Source: SURF-24 sp964537965 (GTDB lineage: Bacteria > Bacteroidota > Ignavibacteria > Ignavibacteriales > SURF-24). From it: 41,729 nucleotides of DNA. Below, piece after piece: positions 17,443 through 25,676 of this stretch. Made by a program: the position numbers and the translations under genes. The stretch's first letter is position 1. Every line of letters starts with the position of its first letter. The stretch spans positions 1 to 41,729 of the forward strand of contig CAZIDB010000008.1 in assembly GCA_964537965.1 (NCBI GenBank), in the 5' to 3' direction. The notes under the pieces were generated by a model. It had not been told where the DNA came from. It searched no databases and saw only the letters and a program-made list of their open reading frames with translations.

Positions 17443-18819
17443 TTAATCGTTTGGTATTTTATATTTTTCCATTAGTCTATAAAGTGTTGCCCTGCCAATG
17501 TGAAGTCGTTTGGCAGTTTCAAGTATATTACCTTTTGTAATCTTTAATGCATGTCTTATTGCTTCTTCCTTCAGCCGTTCAAAAGGAATTATAACTGTAT
17601 CATCCGTAAAGAATGTAGCTGGCAGACTGCCGCCGGAAGAACCATCCGATGTTTTAATATTAGGCGGCAGAACATCAACATCAATAATTTCCGATTCGGT
17701 TAAAATCATGCAACGTTCAACTGTATTTTCAAGCTCTCTAACATTACCCGGCCAGCTATAATCATAAAATAGTTTGAGCGCTTTTTTAGAAAACCCTTTA
17801 ATGTTTTTATTAAGTTTTTTATTCGACTGAGAAATAAAATACTCAGTCAAAATAAGTATATCCCCCCGTCTTTCCCTAAGAGGAGGAATAACGATGGGGA
17901 AGGAATTCAGCCTGTAAAATAAATCCTCCCTGAATTCTTTCATATCGACAGCAGTTTTAAGATCCTTGTTTGTAGCCGAAATAATCCGAACGTCTGTTTT
18001 AATTACTTCGGTACCGCCCACACGTTCAAATTCCTTCTGCTGAATTACTCTTAGCAGTTTAGCCTGTAGTGCCATATGAAGATCACCAACTTCATCAAGA
18101 AATAATGTGCCTTCTTTAGCCAATTCAAATTTACCTATTTTCCTTTGATACGCTCCGGTAAAAGATCCTTTTTCATGACCAAACAATTCGCTTTCAAGCA
18201 GTTCACGCGGTATAGATGCACAATTAACTACTACAAACGGTTTATCTTTACGCAAACCATTGTAGTGAACTGCCCTTGCAATTAACTCTTTACCGGTACC
18301 GCTTTCACCCTGGATTAAAACTGTAATATCATTATCGAGAACTTTTGAGACTAGTTTAAAAACATCCTGCATTTTTTTATCGGCGGAGATAACATTTTCA
18401 AAGCCGTACTCACGCTGAACTGTTTCTTTAAGCAGCATCAGTTCACGCTGAAGATCAAAATTTTTAATTGCATTTTTAATCGCCGGTTCCAGACGCTGGA
18501 TATCGATTGGTTTCGGGAAATAATCAAAAGCGCCAAGGCGTAAGGCTTCAACAGCAATTTCGATACTGCCTTGTGCCGAAAGCATAATTATAGGGAAATT
18601 GGAATCAACTTTTTTTATTCTCTTAAGTATTTCAATGCCATCTATACCGGGCAGCATTATATCAAGAAGTATTAAGTCGGGGTTAAGGTAAAGTTTATTA
18701 AGCATTTCCTCTCCGTTCTCGAACACTTCAATTTTGTAGCCCCACTTTTCTTTAACCCAGTGGGTTAATAATCTTGAAATTGCTTTTTCGTCGTCAACAA
18801 TAAATACTAATTTCTCCAC
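17443..18819 (-). CDS. NtrC-family sigma-54-dependent response regulator
   Basis: 458 residues. N-terminal receiver (acidic pocket around D9/D10, phosphoacceptor D53 in LLDIMLPGID, SAQG and KP motifs); AAA+ domain from about 142 with Walker A GESGTGKE (171-178), the sigma-54-contacting loop in its GSFTGA form (218-223) and Walker B LFLDEVGD; C-terminal Fis-type helix-turn-helix ending ATLYRLMEKYKI. It activates RNA polymerase carrying sigma-54 by ATP hydrolysis when phosphorylated. GTG start, with GAGG 5 bases upstream. The kinase gene ends 15 bases before it, so this pair is a cognate two-component system. The target genes are not visible here; a sigma-54 promoter search would be needed. Confidence 0.95.
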   Translation of the reverse strand: MEKLVFIVDDEKAISRLLTHWVKEKWGYKIEVFENGEEMLNKLYLNPDLILLDIMLPGIDGIEILKRIKKVDSNFPIIMLSAQGSIEIAVEALRLGAFDYFPKPIDIQRLEPAIKNAIKNFDLQRELMLLKETVQREYGFENVISADKKMQDVFKLVSKVLDNDITVLIQGESGTGKELIARAVHYNGLRKDKPFVVVNCASIPRELLESELFGHEKGSFTGAYQRKIGKFELAKEGTLFLDEVGDLHMALQAKLLRVIQQKEFERVGGTEVIKTDVRIISATNKDLKTAVDMKEFREDLFYRLNSFPIVIPPLRERRGDILILTEYFISQSNKKLNKNIKGFSKKALKLFYDYSWPGNVRELENTVERCMILTESEIIDVDVLPPNIKTSDGSSGGSLPATFFTDDTVIIPFERLKEEAIRHALKITKGNILETAKRLHIGRATLYRLMEKYKIPND

Positions 18820-18834
18820 GTAATCCTCAGTAGT

Positions 18835-20724
18835 TTAGTTTGGATTTTTAGGAAGCTTAACAACAAAAGTTGTTCCCTTGTTTTTTTCGCTTTGAACGGT
18901 AATTAAACCACCGTGCAAATCTACAATCTGTTTTATTAAACCGAGCCCAATGCCGGTGCCGGTATTTACAGTACCGGGATTTTCCACTTTAAAAAACTTC
19001 TGGAAAATTTTCTCAAGATCTTTTTCCGAAATTCCAATGCCGGTGTCTGTTATAATCACCTCAAACTCTTTTGGAAACTCCTGCGCAAAAACAGAAACTC
19101 TTCCATCCTTATCGGTAAATTTAATTGCATTTGCAATAAGATGTTTGTAAACCTGTTCTAATCTTTCTTTATCACCATATATTTTAACCGGTCTTATAGG
19201 AATTTCCGTATTTACAGATACACCCTTTAAATCGGCATCCTGTTTTAGTCTTTCAACAACAGAGAGTAAAAGCTCAACAACATCAAAATCAGATTTTATC
19301 AGGTCCATTTTACCTGCTTCCATCTTGGCAAAATCCAGGAAGTCATTTATTAAGTGTGCAAGCCGTTTGCTTTCACTAAGTATTATCTCGTTAAACTCTA
19401 TCACCAAATCTTTTGATAATTCGGGATCTGAACTTATCGTTTCCGCAAAACCAACAATTGAAGCAAGTGGCGTACGAAGTTCATGAGATATATTCGAAAT
19501 AAACTCGCTTTTTAACTTGTTAACTTGTTCAAGAACAGAAATTTGCTGTTTAGCCCTATCACGCTCAACGGAGATTAACCTGTTGGCTTCTACTAGTCTT
19601 GCATACAGTTGTTTTTGTTTTTCTTCAATAAGCCTTTTCTCGGTTATGTTTTTTCCAAAACCAAGAACACCAATAATTTTTCCATCGTCTACCAGTGGTC
19701 TGCAGTGTATTTCGTATACAACTTCTTCTTCAAGTTTTGAAATTAATACCGTTTCAAAGATGACAGCAGTTTCCGTTTCCAATATTTTACGGAAAGCCTG
19801 TACCGCATTAATTTTATTATTAACACTAACAAAATCAAGAAAATGTTTACCTGTCATTTCTTTGGGATTGTAGCCCAGTGTTAGTGCACCGTTAGTGTTA
19901 ACGCTTATAAAGATTCCGAAATTATTAAGATTAAAAATCAGGTCGTTTGCCGATTCAGTTAGTAAGCGATATCTTTCTTCCGATTTTTCCAGTTCAATCT
20001 TTGCGGTAACTTCTTTCGTAATATCGCTAATAATACCGTCTATTCTAATTACCTCACCGTTTTGTAAAACGGGAAAGCCCGAGTTTCTTAAATAAAATGA
20101 TTCATTGTTTTTATTAACGATTTTATATTCAAATACGGAATTTCTGCCCTGACGCAATTCATATAGAAACGTTTTGAAATTTAAAAAGTCTTTAGAATCA
20201 ATTCGCTTAACAACTAATCTTGGATTATTAATAATTTCCGCAGATGTATAACCATATATTTTCTGCACGGATTCAGTCAACAAAAGAAATTTATTTGCTG
20301 CAGGAGTTACAGAATAAATAACCGACTCAATGTTTTTTACTACTTCCAGGAATGAGTTGTTAAAAGTCCAATTTTCTGTTTTATCTGTAATTGTAACAAG
20401 AAAATTTCCCGGTTTATTCTGTTGTCCTTTTATTTTATGAATATCAAGGAAGAAAAAGATTTGTTCTTTGCTGCCGCGATTTAACACAAAATTTTTGTTT
20501 AACCTTGTCAAACCGGAATTCAGTAATTCATTTACTGCATTATCCAACGAGAAAAACTGTTCTGCATTACAAAGGGATTCATTAAAGTCAGATCCTTTAA
20601 AACGCAGTTTTATCAATTCACCGGCATTTTTGTTATAAACATGTATCTTTCCATGAGCATCACAAATAATCAGCGGCAATTCTATTTTATCTAGTATGCT
20701 ACGATAGTTGATTTCCTGCTTCAT
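18835..20724 (-). CDS. PAS-domain sensor histidine kinase
   Basis: 629 residues, cytoplasmic-looking with no membrane segment. Three PAS-type sensor regions (about 8-118, 125-238, 246-362), the second and third ending in DIT or NITEK as typical PAC ends. A coiled-coil (365-402) leads to the HisKA dimerisation domain with H414 (NISHELRTPL); the ATPase domain has N532 (LIANAIKFT), G1 DTGIGIS and G2 GTGIGLGL. Its ligand cannot be read from sequence; PAS domains sense redox, light or small molecules in other proteins. It is the first gene of the 20724-15497 operon; the 244-base gap to the divergent citrate synthase gene contains its promoter region. Confidence 0.94.
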   Translation of the reverse strand: MKQEINYRSILDKIELPLIICDAHGKIHVYNKNAGELIKLRFKGSDFNESLCNAEQFFSLDNAVNELLNSGLTRLNKNFVLNRGSKEQIFFFLDIHKIKGQQNKPGNFLVTITDKTENWTFNNSFLEVVKNIESVIYSVTPAANKFLLLTESVQKIYGYTSAEIINNPRLVVKRIDSKDFLNFKTFLYELRQGRNSVFEYKIVNKNNESFYLRNSGFPVLQNGEVIRIDGIISDITKEVTAKIELEKSEERYRLLTESANDLIFNLNNFGIFISVNTNGALTLGYNPKEMTGKHFLDFVSVNNKINAVQAFRKILETETAVIFETVLISKLEEEVVYEIHCRPLVDDGKIIGVLGFGKNITEKRLIEEKQKQLYARLVEANRLISVERDRAKQQISVLEQVNKLKSEFISNISHELRTPLASIVGFAETISSDPELSKDLVIEFNEIILSESKRLAHLINDFLDFAKMEAGKMDLIKSDFDVVELLLSVVERLKQDADLKGVSVNTEIPIRPVKIYGDKERLEQVYKHLIANAIKFTDKDGRVSVFAQEFPKEFEVIITDTGIGISEKDLEKIFQKFFKVENPGTVNTGTGIGLGLIKQIVDLHGGLITVQSEKNKGTTFVVKLPKNPN

Positions 20725-20968
20725 TAAAATTTATTTACCAGTTATTGATCTTTTTTCTGCTAAACCGCACATTAATCTAACAAAAAATGAATTGAATTAA
20801 AATTTAAGATTTACTGTTTACATTTAATAATTAACTAAAACTAAAAATATTTTCTCATTCCGTATATGTGCTTGTTGATATTAAAAATAAAAAAAATGAT
20901 ATTGAACCGAAAATATTTTTAACTCATCAAATAACTTTGTTGAAATCTACAATTAGGAGGGCAAAAGA

Positions 20969-22234
20969 ATGAATTCCGCAAAACTTATTCTCGATAACAA
21001 AGAATATGAGCTTCCTGTTATAGTTGGAAGCGAAGGCGAAGTTGGTATTGATATAACCCAACTGCGAGGCAAATCCGGAGCAATAACTTTAGACTCCGGT
21101 TACGGAAATACAGGTTCCTGCGAAAGTGCAATAACTTTTATTGACGGAGAAAAAGGAATATTGCATTACCGTGGTTACCCTATTGAAACTCTTGCAAGAC
21201 AAAGCAACTTTACCGAAGTAGCTTATTTACTTATTAACGGCAAACTGCCTTCAAAAACAGAACTGGATAACTTCAATTACTCGCTCACTCACCATAGTCT
21301 CATCCGTGAGGATATGAAAAAGTTTTTTGAAGGCTATCCTCCATCGGCACACCCAATGGGAATTCTTGCTGCAATGATCTCTTCACTCTCGGCATATTAT
21401 TCTCAGAAAGATGATATGGACCTTAACATAATCCGTCTTATTGCAAAGATAAAAACTCTTGCAGCGTTTGCGTATAAAAAACTTATAGGTCAGCCTTATA
21501 TTTATCCAAGGAATGATCTTAGCTATGCGGCGGATTTTTTAAATATGATGTACGCAGTTCCATCAGAAAAATATGAAGTGCCTAAAGTCTTGGAAGATGC
21601 TCTTGATCTTCTTTTAATTCTTCATGCTGATCACGAACAGAATTGCAGCACTTCAACTGTTAGAATGGTTGGAAGCAGTGAAGCTAATTTATTTGCGGCA
21701 ATATCTGCAGGAGTTGGAGCATTATGGGGAAAGCTACATGGCGGAGCCAACCAGGCTGTTTTAGAAATGCTTGAAAAGATACAGAAAGACGGCGGCAATT
21801 ATAAAAAATACATGGACATGGCAAAAGACAAAAATTCCGGATTCAAACTTATGGGATTTGGCCACAGAGTTTATAAAAATTTTGATCCGCGCGCTACAAT
21901 ATTAAAAGAAGCCTGCGACAAAGTATTAAACGAACTTGGAATTAAAGATCCACTGCTTGATATAGCAAAGAACCTTGAAAGAATTGCACTTGAAGATAAT
22001 TACTTTGTTGAAAGGAAGTTGTATCCGAACGTAGATTTCTACAGCGGAATAATTTACAGGGCAATGAAGATTCCAACAGAAATGTTTACTGTTATGTTTG
22101 CTTTGGGAAGATTACCAGGATGGATTGCTCATTGGAAAGAAATGAGAAGCAATCTTCAATCCAGAATTAACAGACCACGGCAAATATATACCGGGAATGT
22201 AAATCAAAAGTATATTCCAATCGAATCACGCTAA
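20969..22234 (+). CDS. gltA: Citrate synthase
   Basis: 421 residues. It joins oxaloacetate and acetyl-CoA in the first step of the TCA cycle. Conserved catalytic residues are visible: H257 in KLHGGANQ, H299 in GFGHRVYKNFDPR, and D357 in NVDFYSG. The N-terminal ILHYRGYPI segment and LHADHEQN are characteristic. Length fits type II bacterial citrate synthases (about 425-430). A strong AGGAGG site lies 8 bases before the ATG. It is divergent from the kinase operon and stands alone, closed by the hairpin at 22253. Acetyl-CoA for it is produced by the pyruvate dehydrogenase genes at 25677-31726. Confidence 0.96.
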   Translation: MNSAKLILDNKEYELPVIVGSEGEVGIDITQLRGKSGAITLDSGYGNTGSCESAITFIDGEKGILHYRGYPIETLARQSNFTEVAYLLINGKLPSKTELDNFNYSLTHHSLIREDMKKFFEGYPPSAHPMGILAAMISSLSAYYSQKDDMDLNIIRLIAKIKTLAAFAYKKLIGQPYIYPRNDLSYAADFLNMMYAVPSEKYEVPKVLEDALDLLLILHADHEQNCSTSTVRMVGSSEANLFAAISAGVGALWGKLHGGANQAVLEMLEKIQKDGGNYKKYMDMAKDKNSGFKLMGFGHRVYKNFDPRATILKEACDKVLNELGIKDPLLDIAKNLERIALEDNYFVERKLYPNVDFYSGIIYRAMKIPTEMFTVMFALGRLPGWIAHWKEMRSNLQSRINRPRQIYTGNVNQKYIPIESR

Positions 22235-22252
22235 AAATCCACACTAATATAA

Positions 22253-22286
22253 ATACGAAGCTCATCTGTTAAGGTGAGCTTCGTAT
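22253..22286. terminator. Strong hairpin between convergent genes, weak terminator
   Basis: 12-bp perfect stem ATACGAAGCTCA / TGAGCTTCGTAT with a 10-base loop. No T run follows on either strand (CAAGAATT after it on the plus strand), so termination may rely on Rho or another factor. Confidence 0.65.
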
Positions 22287-22317
22287 CAAGAATTAAACAA
22301 TATTCAGCAACATAATT

Positions 22318-22635
22318 TTATTGAAATTCAATAAGCACTTCGTTTTTAGCTACCACACTTCCGGATTTAACATAAACTTCTTTAATAATCCCATCTTTTG
22401 AAGCTTTAATTGAATTTTTCATTTTCATTGCTTCAAGTATCAGCAGATTCTCTCCGGTTTTAACCTGCTGCCCCTGCTTTACAAAAATTTCCTGTATAAG
22501 ACCGGGGATTAATGCTGTAACTTTTGAAGTATCCGGCGCACTGTATTTTTTCCTGCGAAGGAATTTTGGAGTAAGTTTCGCTTCGTAAGGAGTATCATCT
22601 ATAATAACTTTATAAAATTCTTTTAGCTCTTCCAT
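22318..22635 (-). CDS. Biotin carboxyl carrier subunit
   Basis: 105 residues forming a biotinyl/lipoyl-attachment domain: the biotinylated lysine K71 in the canonical EAMKM motif, plus the IPGLIQEIFVKQGQQVKTGE hammerhead. A short N-terminal DDTPYEAKLTPKFLRRKKY segment resembles those of propionyl-CoA carboxylase or decarboxylase carrier subunits. It lies 20 bases downstream of the carboxyltransferase gene with AGGAGC upstream, so both are one operon. It carries CO2 as carboxybiotin between the carboxylase and the transferase. No biotin carboxylase gene is found in the window; that subunit must be encoded elsewhere. Confidence 0.93.
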   Translation of the reverse strand: MEELKEFYKVIIDDTPYEAKLTPKFLRRKKYSAPDTSKVTALIPGLIQEIFVKQGQQVKTGENLLILEAMKMKNSIKASKDGIIKEVYVKSGSVVAKNEVLIEFQ

Positions 22636-22655
22636 AAAAAATAATTTGCTCCTGA

Positions 22656-24200
22656 TTAAAAAGGTGGAATACCATGTTTTTTATTTGGTCTGGCTTCCAA
22701 TTTATTCATTGAGAACCTGATAGAATGAATTAAAGTATTCCTTGTTTCTTCAGGATTTATAACTGCATCAATATGACCTGCCGCTGCTGCAACATAAGGA
22801 TTTGCAAATTTTTCCGTGTATTCTTTTACTTTTTGCTTCCTGACTTCATCAGGATTAGGAGCAGAAGCAATTTCACTTTTAAAAATAATATTAGCCGCAC
22901 CTTCCGGACCCATTACAGCAATTTCAGCCGTTGGCCATGCATAAACAAAATCTGCTCCAAGGTGGCGTGAACACATTGCAATATATCCGCCACCGTAAGC
23001 TTTCCTAAGTATAACTGTAAGTTTAGGAACGGAGGCTTCACTATAAGCATAAAGAACTTTTGCTCCATGACGTATAACGCCAGAATGCTCCTGGTCTATA
23101 CCAGGTAAATAACCCGGCAGATCTACGAAAGTAATAAGTGGAATATTGAAAGCATCACAATAGCGAATAAAGCGGGCAGCTTTATCAGAAGAATCAACAT
23201 CGAGAACACCGGCAAGCACAAGCGGCTGGTTACCAATTATTCCAACTGTTTGTCCATCAAGGCGGGCAAACCCGATTACAATATTGGATGCCCACTTTTC
23301 CTGTATCTCAAGAAAATCCGAATCGTCACATACTGATTTAATAACATCTCTAATGTCGTATGGTTTCGTCGCTTCGGTTGGAATTATTTTATCTATTCTG
23401 TAAATAGACTTTGGCGGTTTAGAAGGAAATGCTTCAGCCTTTTTATTATTGTTCCAGGGAATAAAGGATAATAATCTTTTTATTTGTTCAAAGCATTCAT
23501 ATTCACTTGAAGCAAAAAAATGAGCATTGCCGGAAATTTCTGTTTGCACGCGTGCGCCGCCCAAATCTTCCATCGATATTTCTTCACCAAGGACGGTTTT
23601 AATTACTTCAGGCCCGGTGATAAACATTTTGGAAATTTTATCCACAACAAAAACAAAATCTGTTAATGCCGGAGAATACACTGCACCGCCTGCACATGGA
23701 CCAAGTATAACAGAAATCTGCGGAATAACTCCTGATGCCAAAGTATTGCGATAAAAAATTTCTCCGTAACCTGCCAAAGAGTTTACACCTTCCTGAATTC
23801 TTGCGCCACCGGAGTCGTTAATTCCAATAAGGGGAACGCCCATTCTTATTGAATGATCCATGATTTTAGTAATCTTTTTGGCGTGCATTAATCCTAACGA
23901 ACCGCCTGCAACTGTAAAATCCTGTGCAAAAATTCCAACCGGCCGGTTATTTATTGTACCTGTTCCTGTAATAACTCCATCAGCCGGAAGAAATTTTTTA
24001 TCCATATCAAAATCTTTTGCCTGATGTTCAACAAACAAATCTGTTTCCTGAAAAGAACCTGTATCCAATAAGATTTTTAATCTGTCTCTTGCGGGTAATT
24101 TACCCATCTGAACCTGTTTTTGAATCGCCTTTTCCCCACCACCTGCAGCAACCTTGTCTTTCCTTCTGAAAAAATCAACAATTTTTCCTGCTATTGACAC
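22656..24200 (-). CDS. Acyl-CoA carboxylase beta (carboxyltransferase) subunit, propionyl-CoA type
   Basis: 514 residues of the carboxyltransferase family: ARDRLKILLDTGSFQETD near the N-terminus, INDSGGARIQEGVNSLAGYG and GPCAGGAVYSPALTDFVF, and in the second half DLPGYLPGIDQEHSGVIRHG and KAYGGGYIAMCSR. This composition fits propionyl-/methylmalonyl-CoA carboxyltransferases (MmdA/PccB). It moves the carboxyl group from carboxybiotin to the acyl-CoA, or the reverse in a decarboxylase. GTG start, with GAGG 6 bases before it. First gene of a two-gene operon with the biotin carrier. With no BC or membrane decarboxylase beta subunit in the window, carboxylase and Na+-pumping decarboxylase are both open, though the first is the more usual. 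Confidence 0.93.
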   Translation of the reverse strand: MSIAGKIVDFFRRKDKVAAGGGEKAIQKQVQMGKLPARDRLKILLDTGSFQETDLFVEHQAKDFDMDKKFLPADGVITGTGTINNRPVGIFAQDFTVAGGSLGLMHAKKITKIMDHSIRMGVPLIGINDSGGARIQEGVNSLAGYGEIFYRNTLASGVIPQISVILGPCAGGAVYSPALTDFVFVVDKISKMFITGPEVIKTVLGEEISMEDLGGARVQTEISGNAHFFASSEYECFEQIKRLLSFIPWNNNKKAEAFPSKPPKSIYRIDKIIPTEATKPYDIRDVIKSVCDDSDFLEIQEKWASNIVIGFARLDGQTVGIIGNQPLVLAGVLDVDSSDKAARFIRYCDAFNIPLITFVDLPGYLPGIDQEHSGVIRHGAKVLYAYSEASVPKLTVILRKAYGGGYIAMCSRHLGADFVYAWPTAEIAVMGPEGAANIIFKSEIASAPNPDEVRKQKVKEYTEKFANPYVAAAAGHIDAVINPEETRNTLIHSIRFSMNKLEARPNKKHGIPPF

Positions 24201-24384
24201 TTCTATCCTCGTTAAATTTTTAGAAAATGGTTTGGCAAATACATATCTGCCACAAAAATTACGGTAGGAAAGATACTAAAAATAATGGAAAGTACATGAT
24301 TGACGAGAATTTATATCTGCCGCTTAAAAAGAGGATATATTTAGAAAACGAACTAAAAGCAAAGCTTTTGCAGCAAGCAGGTTA

Positions 24385-25464
24385 CTATTCTTTTTTAATA
24401 ATGACTAATGAAATATCATCATGCTGCCGGGCGTTTCCGGTAAAACTTTTAAGATAATTAAGAATGTAATTTCCAAACTGTTCGGCTGAATAAGAGTTAT
24501 TATTTATAAGCAATTTAAAAAATCTTTCACTGCCAAAAAACTCGCCTTGTGAATTCTGAGCTTCGGTAATACCGTCAGAATAAACTATTAAAAAGTCTCC
24601 GGCTTCCATATCAATTACCTGCTCAGAGAAGCTAACGTTTTGCATAAGTCCCAGTGCAGGAGAACCTTTATGTGTTTCTTCCAAACCATATTTTTTCAAT
24701 TTAACCGGCGGAAGATGTCCTGCATTAAAAAATCTAATTTTATCAGAATCAGGTTGTATTTCAATATAGACTAAAGAAGCAAAAATGTTTCTGATACCAT
24801 CCCGGAAAAATATCTGGTTCACTTTAGAGGCCAAATCAGAGAGAGAAGTAAAATCTGCTACCAATGCTCTTATAGTAGATTGAAGTTTAGACATTAACAA
24901 AGCCGCACTGAAACCTTTACCGGCAACATCACCAAGAGCAAGACCACAGCGTTCGTTATTTATAGCAATGAAATCAACTAAATCTCCTCCCACTTCATTG
25001 GCAGATTGAGAGTAAAGCCATAAATTCCAGCCGGCAACTTTTGGGCATTTTTCCGGCATAAGCGCCGTCTGAACTTTTTTCCCCGCTTCAAGTTCTGTCT
25101 TTGCAAGCAATTTATCTTTAAGCTCAAGCATCAGTATAAACAACAGGATTAACGCACCAAGCAGCGAAAGATTATTTTGATTTTCATTCGTTCTTATGCT
25201 AAGTGTAAAGAACAAACCGATTATTAACAGTACTCTTCTTGGCGGAGTAAGTTTTAAGAACATTTCTTTTAGCAACCACCAAGCAGAATAGAAAAATCCT
25301 TTAAAGTTACCCATCTCTTTAAGGCGTCTTTTTCTGTCATCATCAAGGTAAAAATCTTTTAAATCTCTGTAGTCGCTTGAAACTGAAGTTTTAAGATCTG
25401 TACTGCGGAAGTCATTTATTATTGTTTTACCAAAGTTCGCATTGTTACCTGAAGTTTGAGACAT
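24385..25464 (-). CDS. Membrane-anchored SpoIIE/PP2C-family phosphatase
   Basis: About 359 residues from the ATG at 25464 (an in-frame GTG at 25473 adds three; neither has a clear ribosome site). Two hydrophobic segments lie at about 77-92 (RRVLLIIGLFFTLSI) and 100-117 (LSLLGALILLFILML), then a coiled linker (KTELEAGKKVQTALMPEK, as in RsbU-type proteins) and a SpoIIE phosphatase domain with EVGGDLVDF, LGDVAGKGFSAAL, SDGITEAQ and HDDISLV, all metal-binding aspartates present. It should dephosphorylate a STAS-type antagonist, possibly the one at 17081. It stands alone, with an uninformative 184-base gap on the downstream side before the carboxyltransferase gene. Confidence 0.9.
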   Translation of the reverse strand: MSQTSGNNANFGKTIINDFRSTDLKTSVSSDYRDLKDFYLDDDRKRRLKEMGNFKGFFYSAWWLLKEMFLKLTPPRRVLLIIGLFFTLSIRTNENQNNLSLLGALILLFILMLELKDKLLAKTELEAGKKVQTALMPEKCPKVAGWNLWLYSQSANEVGGDLVDFIAINNERCGLALGDVAGKGFSAALLMSKLQSTIRALVADFTSLSDLASKVNQIFFRDGIRNIFASLVYIEIQPDSDKIRFFNAGHLPPVKLKKYGLEETHKGSPALGLMQNVSFSEQVIDMEAGDFLIVYSDGITEAQNSQGEFFGSERFFKLLINNNSYSAEQFGNYILNYLKSFTGNARQHDDISLVIIKKE

Positions 25465-25582
25465 TTTAATCACTGTTTATTTTTTTAGTTTGGACGCATT
25501 CCATTTTTCTAAGTTCCAACCAGATTTGATTGTTTTTATTTAATCAATCACTTTAAAGAAAGAGAATGAGTTTATTTATGAA

Positions 25583-25656
25583 ACGGGGAATGGGACCGAC
25601 GGGGAAGCGGAGATAAAAATTTCACCGATTCTCCGGATCACCTACTCTCCGTATCA
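25583..25656. repeat. Palindromic repeat-like element of 16-base units upstream side of lpd
   Basis: Two ACGGGGAA boxes at 25583 and 25599 and two CTCCG(G/T)ATCA boxes at 25631 and 25647 are each spaced exactly 16 bases, and the right pair is an imperfect reverse complement of the left pair (9 to 11 of 16 bases). The element fills the gap between lpd (25677) and the phosphatase gene. Confidence 0.6.
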
Positions 25657-25676
25657 GTAAATCATTTATTAAACAA

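Noticed and set aside
24227..24457. 76-codon frame downstream of the phosphatase gene
   Set aside because: It runs into the phosphatase gene on the opposite strand and has no ribosome site or domain.
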